Below, piece after piece: positions 27,073 through 35,569 of a stretch of DNA of 64,000 nucleotides (the stretch's first letter is position 1; each line of letters begins with the position of its first letter). Position numbers and translations under genes: made by a program. The stretch is from an uncultured Eubacteriales bacterium (lineage in GTDB: Bacteria; Bacillota; Clostridia; Oscillospirales; Acutalibacteraceae): the NCBI GenBank assembly GCA_900314795.1, contig OMWP01000003.1, positions 1-64,000 on the forward strand, given 5' to 3'. The notes below the pieces were generated by a model that saw only the letters and a program-made list of their open reading frames with translations, was not told where the DNA came from and searched no databases.

Positions 27073-27103
27073 GGTGAGGCGGCATATCGACCTCGCCTTT
27101 TTT
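27073..27103 (+). terminator. Rho-independent terminator
   Basis: GGTGAGG/CCTCGCC stem (one G-U pair) followed by T6. It separates the BofC-like gene from the STAS/NRPS transcript. Confidence 0.8.
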
Positions 27104-27169
27104 GCGTGTCACTCGGGATCAAGGATGTGAAAAATAGTAGAATTTTTCGCGTTTTTGTACAGAAAAGTG

Positions 27170-27198
27170 TTGCATGTTGAACGAAAAAGCGATATAAT
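27170..27198 (+). promoter_or_regulatory. STAS-NRPS promoter TTGCAT-17-TATAAT
   Basis: TTGCAT at 27170-27175, perfect TATAAT at 27193-27198, 17-nt spacer, 39 nt before the STAS start codon. No other promoter is evident before the NRPS. Confidence 0.75.
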
Positions 27199-27236
27199 TA
27201 ATCTGTATATTTGTGTAAAAACATAGGAGGCACATT

Positions 27237-27530
27237 ATGACTTTAAACACAACTTTCGAAGAAAAGACATGCACGATCATGATCGAAGGCAGTATCGATA
27301 CCCTGACGGCTCGCGACTTGGAACAGGCGGTCAACGAAGCCGCGCCCAAATGTGAGAAGATGGTGCTCGATATGGAGAAGGTCGATTACATCTCCTCGGG
27401 CGGTCTGAGAGTGGTCGTCGGCGCGAATCGTACCGTCGGCAAGGGCAATCTGACACTGAAGAACTTAGCGCCCAATGTGCTGGAGATCTTCCGCCTGACC
27501 GGCTTTACCAAGGTGCTCAACATCGAATAA
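27237..27530 (+). CDS. STAS anti-sigma-factor antagonist upstream of the NRPS
   Basis: 97-aa single-domain STAS protein of the SpoIIAA/RsbV type. In partner switching such a protein is inactivated by Ser phosphorylation from an HATPase kinase, reactivated by a PP2C phosphatase, and binds the kinase when unphosphorylated. The phospho-site region is VDYISSGGLR (Ser53/Ser54), fully conserved. GGAGG precedes ATG. The NRPS follows after 69 nt with no terminator, so the two are probably cotranscribed. No kinase or phosphatase adjoins it; the nearest are in the module starting at 33832. Confidence 0.88.
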   Translation: MTLNTTFEEKTCTIMIEGSIDTLTARDLEQAVNEAAPKCEKMVLDMEKVDYISSGGLRVVVGANRTVGKGNLTLKNLAPNVLEIFRLTGFTKVLNIE

Positions 27531-27599
27531 GATCTAGTCGCCGCTGTTTGATTGACATATGATGCGGCGAAAAGCTAAATACACTCAAGGAGGTTATGT

Positions 27600-30500
27600 A
27601 TGAGTGAATTGATCCGTCGAATCCGCCAAAATATCAAGAACGACCCTGTTTTTACTGTTATCGTGGATCAGGGGGAGAATAACAGCTTTACATATGCACA
27701 GCTTGATGCCTACGCGCGTAAGATCGCGGGTAAGCTGAGCGAGCTGGGCGTCAGCCCGCGTGATTTTGTCACCATCGAGCTGCCCCGTAACAAGGAATAC
27801 ATCGCCGCGATGTACGCGACATGGCTGGTGGGCGCGGCATTCGCGCCGTTGTCGCCGACCTATCCCGCAGAGCGACTGGAATATATCCGCTCCGACTGTC
27901 ACGCCAAGGCAGTCATCAACGAGAAGTTTTTGAAGCGTCTGGGCGATATCACACCCTTTGAGGGCGCTGTCGAGACAGAGGACGAAGACCCGTCCCTCTT
28001 GATCTACACCTCGGGCTCCACAGGTAAGCCCAAGGGTGTGCTGCACTCGCATCAGAGCATCAGCGATTCCGTGATCCGCTATATCGAATATGCCAACGCG
28101 CCGAAGGGCTATCGTGCCGCTTTGGGCGCGCCGTTCACCTTTGTCGCGTCGGTGCAGGGCGTATTCGCGCCGCTGTGCGGTGTGATGACCTCCTACCTGA
28201 TGCCGTATGAGGCGATGCGCGATCCGGTGCTGCTCGCCGATTATATCGAAGAGAATCAGATCAACCGTACCTTTATCAGCCCGAAGATGCTCAAGGTATT
28301 CAAGCCTAAGGGCGACTCGCTGAAAACGGTCTACACGGGCAGTGAACGTGTGTCGGGCACCTACAGCGAGGATTTCGATATCTTCGTCATGTACGGACAG
28401 ACGGAGTCTGCCTCCGCCGTGTTCGGCTTCAAAATAGACAAGCCCTATGACAATACGCCCATCGGTCAGCCGATCGGTAACGAAAAGGCGTATATCTTTG
28501 ATGATGACGGCAACCTCGCGGACGAGGGCGAGCTCTGCCTATCGGGTCACTTCGCGACAGGCTATCTCAACCTGCCCGAGCAGACCGCCAAGACCTTTGT
28601 CGACAATCCCTTTGCCGATAAGGACGGCTATCCTAAGATGCTCAAGACCGGCGACATCGTGCGCCGATCTGAGGACGGCAACATCATCTATCTCAACCGC
28701 AAGGACTGGATGGTCAAGATCAACGGTCAGCGTGTCGAGCCGGGCGAGATCGAGAACGTCATCAAGAATGCCGAGGGCGTGCATGACGCCGCGATCAAGG
28801 ACTTCAAGAACCAGTACGGGCAGGTTTATCTGGTCGCGTATTATGTTGAGAACGAGCCTGTCGACGCGGACGATCTCAAAGAGGCAATCGCCGAAAAGCT
28901 GCCGTCGTATATGATCCCCGCGTTCTTTGTCAAGCTCGACAAACTCCCTGTCAACGCCAACGGCAAGCTCGACAGAAATGCCTTACAAGCGCCCGAAGCA
29001 GGCGCGTTCAAGAGCGACTACACCGCGCCCGAGACCGATATGCAAAAGGCGCTGTGCGATGCGTTCGAGAAGATCCTTTCCATCGAGAACGTCGGTATCG
29101 ACGACGACTTCTTTGCTTTGGGCGGCGACTCCATCAAGTGCGCCATGATCGCCGAGGAATGCAAGGTCTATCACATCGCGACGGCGGATATCTTCGCGGG
29201 CAAGACCCCGCGCATGATCGAGCGCTTGCTGATCGAGAAGGCGACCGCAAAGAAGGTGGGTAAGAAGAAAAAGAAGGTCAAGGTCTATCCGTTGACTCCC
29301 AGCGAGCGCGGCATGTACCTTGAGCAGAAGATGGATCCCGACTCCTCGGTATATAATTTGAACATCGCCGCGATCATCAAGGGCGCGTCCCTCGAGGATA
29401 TCAAGCGTTCGCTCAACGCCGTATTCGCGGCGCATGAGGCGTTCCATTCCTTCTACGCGGAGGAAAGCGGTTTGCCGGTACGCGTGCTGACCGAAAAACT
29501 GCCCACCATTATCGAGAAGACGGCAAAGTCGCGTGAGGAGGTCATCGCGCAGGTCGACAGCTACCTGACTCCCTTCGACCTCAACGCCGATATCCCCGTG
29601 ATCCCGACCCTGTACACAGTCGCCGACGGCAGTATCATCCTGCATCTGGCGATCCATCATATCGCGTTCGACGGCGGCTCCGCCGGCACCTTTGTCAAGG
29701 AGCTGATCGCAGGCTTGAACGGCAAGGAGATCGAAGCGGACGCCATCGATCTGAGCGATCTGTATGATGACAGCCTGAACGAAAAATACGAGAGCGGTAT
29801 GCAGTTCTATCACAAGCTGTTCGAGGACGGCGTACCCGTCAGCGAGATGCCGCTCAAGGGCAAGCGACCGAAGGTGCACCCGCTGTCCGACAGAGAGATC
29901 GTCTTTGACTATGACAACGAGGCGCTCAAAGCCATTGATAATACCGCGCGCCGCTATACGGTCACCGAGTTTGAGCTGATCTTCTCGGCGATCGCTATGG
30001 CGCTGGGCAAATATACCGCGTCCGAGGATCTTGTCCTCGGCATTCCCACCAACACCCGTCCCAACGGCGCCGACAATGTGATCGGTATGTTCGTCAATAC
30101 CGCGCCTGTCCGCGTCAAGCCGCAGAGAGCTGCTGCATTGACTGACTATCTCGGCTCCGTGAGCGAGGCGGTGCGTAACGCTACCTACGGCGCATTCCTG
30201 CCGTTCGAGGACGTGGTGCGTGAATTCGTCAAACAGCGTGACGAAAGCCGCAACCCGATGTTCGACGTGAGCGTCAACTTCATGTGGAATCCGCCCGCGT
30301 ATGACAAAGACGGCCTGAGCATAGAGATGTACGCGCCGCTGCAGAAGATGAGCCGCGATATCGGCATCGTCATCCGCAAGGGTATGAAGGGTCTGCACTT
30401 CATGGTGCAGTATTCGTCCGAGCTGTTCGAGGACAAGGTCGTAGAGGGCTTTATCGAGCAGATCAGACATACCCTCGACCTGCTCTCCGACACCGCGGTC

Positions 30501-33500
30501 ACTACCGTGCGCGAAGCCTCCGCACTGCCTGAGGATCAGGTGAAGGTGATGGAGGAGAAGAGCGTGGTCGAGACCGCTGACACACCCGTCGTCCTCTTAC
30601 ATCAACTCTTTGAGAAGAGCGCCGCCGAGAACTCCGGTAAGACCGCTGTCATCGCGCAGGACGCGACTCTGACATACCAAGAACTCAACGAAAAAGCCAA
30701 TACCGTCGCCGCGAATCTGATCAAGCGCGGCGTCAAGGTCGGCGACAGCGTCGCCCTGCTTCTGCCCCGACAGAGCAGTTATTTCTGCTGTATGTTCGGC
30801 GTGAACAAGGCAGGCGCGGCGTTCATCCCCTGCGATCCGCAGTATCCCGCCGACCGTATCAACCATATCATCACCGACTCCGAGGCGAGCTATATCATCA
30901 CCACCGCCGACAAGCTCGCGGATTACCCCGCCGAGAAGGCGATCGACGTCGATGATATCCTCAAGGGCGATCCCGCCGAGAATCCCGATCTGCAGATGAC
31001 CGGCGACGAGCTGAGTTACATGATCTATACCTCCGGCTCGACCGGCAAGCCCAAGGGCGTTATGCTCCGCCACAAGGGTATCTGTAACTATCTTACCCCG
31101 CATAAGGGGAATACCATCATGTATAACGTCAAAGAGCGCGTGTCCAATTACCTCTCCGTCACGACCGTTTCCTTCGATATGTCCTTTAAGGAGCATACCG
31201 CCGCGCTGTGCAACGGCAAGACCCTGATCTTTGCCGCAGAGGACGAGATGAACGATCCGCGCGCGCTTGCCGAATTGATGGCAAAGCACCACGTTGATTG
31301 TATCAACGCCACTCCGTCGCGTTTACAGCAGTACATGGAGTACGCGCCGTTCAAGGAGCGCCTCGCCGACTGTAAGATCATCATGTCGGGCGGTGAAGCC
31401 TATCCGCTGTCCCTGCGCGACAGCCTGAAGGTCGTCGCGCCCGACGCGCTGATCATCAATACCTACGGCCCGACCGAGATCACCGTCTCCTCCAACGCCG
31501 CGGTGCTCAATGACGCCAAGGCGATCAATATCGGCAGACCGCTGACCAACTACACCGAGTATATCGTGGACAAGTTCGGCGACATGGCGCCCTACGGCGT
31601 GATCGGCGAGCTGTATATTGGCGGCGTAGGCGTTGCCGAGGGCTACCGCAACCTGCCCGAGAAAACCGCTCAGTCGTTTGTCGAATACCGCGGACAGCGC
31701 ATGTACCGCTCGGGCGACTACGCCAAGTACGATGAGGACTTCAACGTCATCATCCTCGGCAGACTGGATAACCAGGTCAAGCTGCGCGGACTGCGCATCG
31801 AGCTGGGTGAGATCGAGGGTCTGATCGCGGTACAGCCGCACATTAAGAAGGTCGCCGTCGTCATCCGCAAGCTCAACGGTCAGGATAACCTCTGCGCTTA
31901 CTTCACCGCGGACGAGCAGATCGATATCGATGCGCTGCGTGATGAGCTGAAAAAGCATCTGACCCATTACATGGTGCCGACCGCTTATCTGCAGATGGTC
32001 GAGATGCCGATGACCGCCAACGGCAAGACGGATATCCGCCGTCTGCCCGAGCCGGTGCCCGTATCGATGGGTGAATTTGTCGCCCCCGCCAACAAGACCG
32101 AGGAGTTCTTCTGCGAGTCCTTCAAAAAGGCGCTCAACCTCGATAAGGTCGGCGCGACAGACGATTTCTTTGAGATCGGCGGCACCTCGCTGGTGGTCAC
32201 CGCGGTGGTGCTGGACGCTTCCGAAAACGGCTTCCCGATCACCTACGGCGACGTGTTCAAGTACACCACGCCCAGAGCGCTTGCCGAGCTGTTCAAGGAC
32301 GGCGACGTCGCAACGGATAACGGTACCTTCGACTTTGACGATTATGATTACACCAAGATCGATAATCTTCTTTTAAAGAATAATATAGAATCCTTCCGCA
32401 ACGGTGAGCAATATGATCTGGGCAACGTGCTGATCACGGGCGCGACCGGCTTCATGGGCGCTCATCTGGTCGCGGAATACCTCGATACAGAGGACGGTTA
32501 TGTCTACTGTATGCTGCGTAAGGGCAAGTTCCACTCTGCCGCCGAGCGTATGCACAATATGCTGTTCTACTACTTTGGCACACGCTTTGAGGACGTCTTT
32601 GCATCGCGTGTACGCGTGGTCGAGGGCGATGTGACCGATTACAAATATTTCGAGCCGCTCGAGGGCGAATCCATCCAAACCGTCTTCAACTGTGCCGCGA
32701 ACGTCAAGCATTTCTCTAACGGCACTGATATCGAGGACATCAACGTCGGCGGCGTTGTCAACTGTATCAAGCTTTGTGAGAAGCTCGACGCGCGACTGGT
32801 ACATTTCTCTACCGTTTCCGTCGCGGGTACGACAGAGGATGTCACAAAGCTGAGCCGTCGCTCACTGGATGAGCAGAGCTTCTACTACGGACAGACGCTC
32901 GATAACAAGTATACTTCCTCCAAGCTCATGGGCGAGAGGATGGTGCTCGAGGCTGTCGCCGAGCGCGGACTGGACGGCAAGGTCATCCGCGTCGGTACCC
33001 TCGCGGCGCGTGAATCCGACGGCGAGTTCCAGATCAACTTTTTGACCAACAACTTCATGGGCAGACTGCGTTCCTATGAGCTGCTCGGCTGCTTCCCGTA
33101 CCAGATGATCGAGAACCAGGTCTGCATGGGTCCGATCGACACCTCCTGCAACGCGTTCTTAAAGCTCGCAAAGACCCCCAAGGATTGCACCGTGTTCAAC
33201 GCGGTCAACAACCATACCCTGCCCTTGGGCGATATCATCCGCAGGATGAACGAAGCGGGCATCCCGATCAACTTTGTCGAGTATGAGGAGTTTGCCGACG
33301 CGCTGAACGAGGCGCAGAAGGATCCCGACAAGGCGGCGATCCTGTCGAGTATGACCGCCTACATGAACACCGCTCACGGCAAGAAGGTCACGGCGCTGCC
33401 GTTTGAATCCCACTACACGACCCAGATCTTGGCGCGTATGGGCTTCTTCTGGAACGCGAGCAACGAGCGCTATGTCAACGACTTTATCAACGTACTGATG

Positions 33501-33539
33501 GGCTTCCGCTTCTTTGACAGCGACAACCTGACAAGATAA
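27600..33539 (+). CDS. NRPS: A-PCP-C-A-PCP-thioester reductase
   Basis: 1979-aa complete two-module synthetase. A1 (1-~490) with YTSGSTGKPKGV and NANGKLDR; PCP1 GGDSIK (Ser511); C (~560-990) with HHIAFDG (686-692); A2 (~1000-1480) with a second YTSGSTGKPKGV, NTYGPTE and TANGKTD; PCP2 GGTSL (Ser1530); reductase (~1608-1979) with VLITGATGFMGAHL and YTSSK. Reductive release gives an aldehyde, so a dipeptide aldehyde (or a cyclised pyrazinone when a free amine exists) is expected, as known for gut clostridial NRPSs. A1 lacks the Asp that binds the substrate alpha-amine (Val182 in FVAS; A2 keeps Asp1193 in FDMS), so A1 may load an acid without an alpha-amino group. No Sfp-type PPTase is in the window. 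AAGGAGG precedes ATG; an intercistronic hairpin TCGCCGC/GCGGCGA (27538-27570) precedes it. Confidence 0.93.
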   Translation: MSELIRRIRQNIKNDPVFTVIVDQGENNSFTYAQLDAYARKIAGKLSELGVSPRDFVTIELPRNKEYIAAMYATWLVGAAFAPLSPTYPAERLEYIRSDCHAKAVINEKFLKRLGDITPFEGAVETEDEDPSLLIYTSGSTGKPKGVLHSHQSISDSVIRYIEYANAPKGYRAALGAPFTFVASVQGVFAPLCGVMTSYLMPYEAMRDPVLLADYIEENQINRTFISPKMLKVFKPKGDSLKTVYTGSERVSGTYSEDFDIFVMYGQTESASAVFGFKIDKPYDNTPIGQPIGNEKAYIFDDDGNLADEGELCLSGHFATGYLNLPEQTAKTFVDNPFADKDGYPKMLKTGDIVRRSEDGNIIYLNRKDWMVKINGQRVEPGEIENVIKNAEGVHDAAIKDFKNQYGQVYLVAYYVENEPVDADDLKEAIAEKLPSYMIPAFFVKLDKLPVNANGKLDRNALQAPEAGAFKSDYTAPETDMQKALCDAFEKILSIENVGIDDDFFALGGDSIKCAMIAEECKVYHIATADIFAGKTPRMIERLLIEKATAKKVGKKKKKVKVYPLTPSERGMYLEQKMDPDSSVYNLNIAAIIKGASLEDIKRSLNAVFAAHEAFHSFYAEESGLPVRVLTEKLPTIIEKTAKSREEVIAQVDSYLTPFDLNADIPVIPTLYTVADGSIILHLAIHHIAFDGGSAGTFVKELIAGLNGKEIEADAIDLSDLYDDSLNEKYESGMQFYHKLFEDGVPVSEMPLKGKRPKVHPLSDREIVFDYDNEALKAIDNTARRYTVTEFELIFSAIAMALGKYTASEDLVLGIPTNTRPNGADNVIGMFVNTAPVRVKPQRAAALTDYLGSVSEAVRNATYGAFLPFEDVVREFVKQRDESRNPMFDVSVNFMWNPPAYDKDGLSIEMYAPLQKMSRDIGIVIRKGMKGLHFMVQYSSELFEDKVVEGFIEQIRHTLDLLSDTAVTTVREASALPEDQVKVMEEKSVVETADTPVVLLHQLFEKSAAENSGKTAVIAQDATLTYQELNEKANTVAANLIKRGVKVGDSVALLLPRQSSYFCCMFGVNKAGAAFIPCDPQYPADRINHIITDSEASYIITTADKLADYPAEKAIDVDDILKGDPAENPDLQMTGDELSYMIYTSGSTGKPKGVMLRHKGICNYLTPHKGNTIMYNVKERVSNYLSVTTVSFDMSFKEHTAALCNGKTLIFAAEDEMNDPRALAELMAKHHVDCINATPSRLQQYMEYAPFKERLADCKIIMSGGEAYPLSLRDSLKVVAPDALIINTYGPTEITVSSNAAVLNDAKAINIGRPLTNYTEYIVDKFGDMAPYGVIGELYIGGVGVAEGYRNLPEKTAQSFVEYRGQRMYRSGDYAKYDEDFNVIILGRLDNQVKLRGLRIELGEIEGLIAVQPHIKKVAVVIRKLNGQDNLCAYFTADEQIDIDALRDELKKHLTHYMVPTAYLQMVEMPMTANGKTDIRRLPEPVPVSMGEFVAPANKTEEFFCESFKKALNLDKVGATDDFFEIGGTSLVVTAVVLDASENGFPITYGDVFKYTTPRALAELFKDGDVATDNGTFDFDDYDYTKIDNLLLKNNIESFRNGEQYDLGNVLITGATGFMGAHLVAEYLDTEDGYVYCMLRKGKFHSAAERMHNMLFYYFGTRFEDVFASRVRVVEGDVTDYKYFEPLEGESIQTVFNCAANVKHFSNGTDIEDINVGGVVNCIKLCEKLDARLVHFSTVSVAGTTEDVTKLSRRSLDEQSFYYGQTLDNKYTSSKLMGERMVLEAVAERGLDGKVIRVGTLAARESDGEFQINFLTNNFMGRLRSYELLGCFPYQMIENQVCMGPIDTSCNAFLKLAKTPKDCTVFNAVNNHTLPLGDIIRRMNEAGIPINFVEYEEFADALNEAQKDPDKAAILSSMTAYMNTAHGKKVTALPFESHYTTQILARMGFFWNASNERYVNDFINVLMGFRFFDSDNLTR

Positions 33540-33831
33540 TGTTGTTTTGATAAAAATAAAAAGTCTTTCCTTCGGATAAATGCCGATTCAATCGACGTTA
33601 CAATAACGGTGTCATTGCGAGGGCTTGACACACATGTGAAGCCCTCGCAATCCCCTTGTCGTTAATGGCTTAAACAGTGAGCTCAAGCGCCTATCAGGGG
33701 GATTCCCACGTCGGAGCGTTGCTCCTCCTCGGAATGACAACGAATACGAAAACCGCATTAATCGACGTCTGCTCGGGGGAAGGCTAACAATCATCCGCGC
33801 TGTATGACGCGGACGAAATTTGGAGATATCT
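33540..33831. repeat. GTCATTGCGAGG-type repeats between NRPS and MATE genes
   Basis: GTCATTGCGAGGGCTTGACACACATGTG with GAAGCCCTCGCAAT at 33610-33650, then GGGATTCCCACG ... GCTCCTCCTCGGAATGACAA (33699-33741), the inverse end of the same family. No terminator or convincing promoter is seen, so readthrough from the NRPS into the MATE operon is possible. Confidence 0.55.
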
Positions 33832-35565
33832 ATGAAACGATCCGGTAAACTGATCAATACAACCTACCGCAATCTGTTGGTATCCACGCTGGCGATGACG
33901 GCTTCGATGTACCTGTCGAGTATCGTTGACGGCATTCTGGTCGGACAGATCCTCGGCACGCTCGAGCTGTCCGCCATCAACCTGACCTATTCGATCAGCT
34001 TTCTCAAAAACATCCTGATCGCGATGTTCACCTTCGGCGGCAACACGCTGGCGATCATGTACAAGGGCAAGCGTGAGAATGAAAAAGCGGATATCGTGTT
34101 CACTCTCTCGTTCTGGGCAGGGATCCTGTCCAGTATGTTGATCGCTGTGATCGGTCTTATGGTAGTCACCCCGACTGCCGGTCTGCTCGGACAGCATAAG
34201 CCTGAGCTCGAGGGGCTGATCGCCGCTTATCTGGTGCCCTTGTGGGTGCTCACACCGCTCACGGCGCTGAACAACCAGACCGCCGCCTTTGCGCGTACCG
34301 ACGGGATGAAGAACTTAGCGACCGCCCTGCCGATCGTGTCCAATGTCATCAACCTGTTCTGCGACTGGCTGTTTATGGCGATGTTCGGATGGGGTATCGC
34401 GGGCGCCGGTTGGGCGACCGTAACGGGCTATGCGCTCGGCTCTCTGCTCGTGATCGGCTATTTCAAGGCAAAAGAGCGTACCGTGCACTTTACCCGCAAG
34501 GCGTTGGCGCATCTCAAGATGATGGGCAAGATCCTGAGCACGGGTATGCCGTCCGCGCTGATCTATGTGTGCAACTTCCTCAGACTCTTCTTTACCAACG
34601 CGATCATCCTCTCCGCGACCGGTACCGCCGGCACCCAGATCGCGTCCGTCTCCTTCTCGCTGAACAGCCTGTGCTTTATCTTTATCGAGGGTGCGACGAT
34701 GACACTGCTGCCGATCCTCGGCGCGCTGTACGGCGAGCGCGATATCAAGGGTCAAAAGCTCGCTTTGCGCTATGGCATGTGGGTGACGCTGGGCATGTCG
34801 ATCGTGATCCTGATCCTCTCCGAGCTGTTCCCGCTGCCGCTGGCGGCGCTGTACGGCTTGACCGATCCGGCGCTGACCGAGGTGTTCGCGGTGACCTTCC
34901 GCATCATGTCCATCAATATCCCGATCCTTGCGGTGATCTACGTCATGCGCACCTTCTATCAGGCGACCAGGCAAAAGTGGCTGGCGAACATCCTCGTCGT
35001 ACTCGACGGCTTTGCCACCATCGTGCCGCTGATGTATATCTTCTCTAAGATCGACATCTATTGGCTGTGGGCTTCGTTCCCGTTCTCAAAGCTGGCGACC
35101 GTTCTCATCACGGTGCTGATCGTCGTGATCTACAAGAACGTCAAGCATAAGGATAATTATCTGCTGATCGATGAGGAAGAGGGCAAAGCGCTCGACTTCT
35201 CCATCCGTAATAATAAGGAGGAGGCTACCGACGCGGCGCATCAGGCGGTCGCCTTCTGTGAGGAAAACGGCGTGGAAGCAAATCTCGCTCATAATATCGG
35301 CGTAGCGGTCGAGGAGCTGTGCGTCAACAGCGCGACCTATGCCGCCAAGGGGCAGACGGACAGCGTTGACGTCTATATCAAGGTGTCGGATCAGTGCGTC
35401 GTGCTCCGACTCAGAGATAACGGCAAAATCTTTAACCCCACCGAATATGTGGATGACAGCGGACGAGAGGTGACCGGTCTCAAGCTGGTACGCTCGCTGA
35501 CGTCCTCGATCGAATATAACCGAGTGTTGGATTTTAACGTCACAGTCGTGACCGTTAACAGGTAA
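33832..35565 (+). CDS. MATE transporter fused to HATPase (anti-sigma-like) domain
   Basis: 577 aa. Residues 1-~440 are a MATE-type multidrug/metabolite exporter with 12 hydrophobic helices (SIVDGILVGQILGTLELSAI is typical of the family). Residues ~450-577 form a GHKL ATPase of the RsbW/SpoIIAB class: N box VAVEELCVNSATYA with the Mg-binding Asn, RLRDNGKIFNP, then GLKLVRSL. Start ATG 33832 has GGAG 7 nt upstream. It lies 290 nt after the NRPS and 4 nt before the phosphatase. The inferred role is export of the NRPS product or a precursor, with the ATPase domain either binding and phosphorylating a STAS protein or gating the transporter. I know of no characterised member with this architecture. 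Confidence 0.88.
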   Translation: MKRSGKLINTTYRNLLVSTLAMTASMYLSSIVDGILVGQILGTLELSAINLTYSISFLKNILIAMFTFGGNTLAIMYKGKRENEKADIVFTLSFWAGILSSMLIAVIGLMVVTPTAGLLGQHKPELEGLIAAYLVPLWVLTPLTALNNQTAAFARTDGMKNLATALPIVSNVINLFCDWLFMAMFGWGIAGAGWATVTGYALGSLLVIGYFKAKERTVHFTRKALAHLKMMGKILSTGMPSALIYVCNFLRLFFTNAIILSATGTAGTQIASVSFSLNSLCFIFIEGATMTLLPILGALYGERDIKGQKLALRYGMWVTLGMSIVILILSELFPLPLAALYGLTDPALTEVFAVTFRIMSINIPILAVIYVMRTFYQATRQKWLANILVVLDGFATIVPLMYIFSKIDIYWLWASFPFSKLATVLITVLIVVIYKNVKHKDNYLLIDEEEGKALDFSIRNNKEEATDAAHQAVAFCEENGVEANLAHNIGVAVEELCVNSATYAAKGQTDSVDVYIKVSDQCVVLRLRDNGKIFNPTEYVDDSGREVTGLKLVRSLTSSIEYNRVLDFNVTVVTVNR

Positions 35566-35569
35566 GAAT

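Noticed and set aside
28983-30470. 495-aa open frame antisense to the NRPS
   Set aside because: Antisense shadow over the A1-PCP-C region with no translation signals.
33907-34180. sigma-factor gene hidden among the partner-switching genes
   Set aside because: Both strands of 27-59 kb were read for sigma-70 region 2/4-like sequences; none was seen in any real gene.
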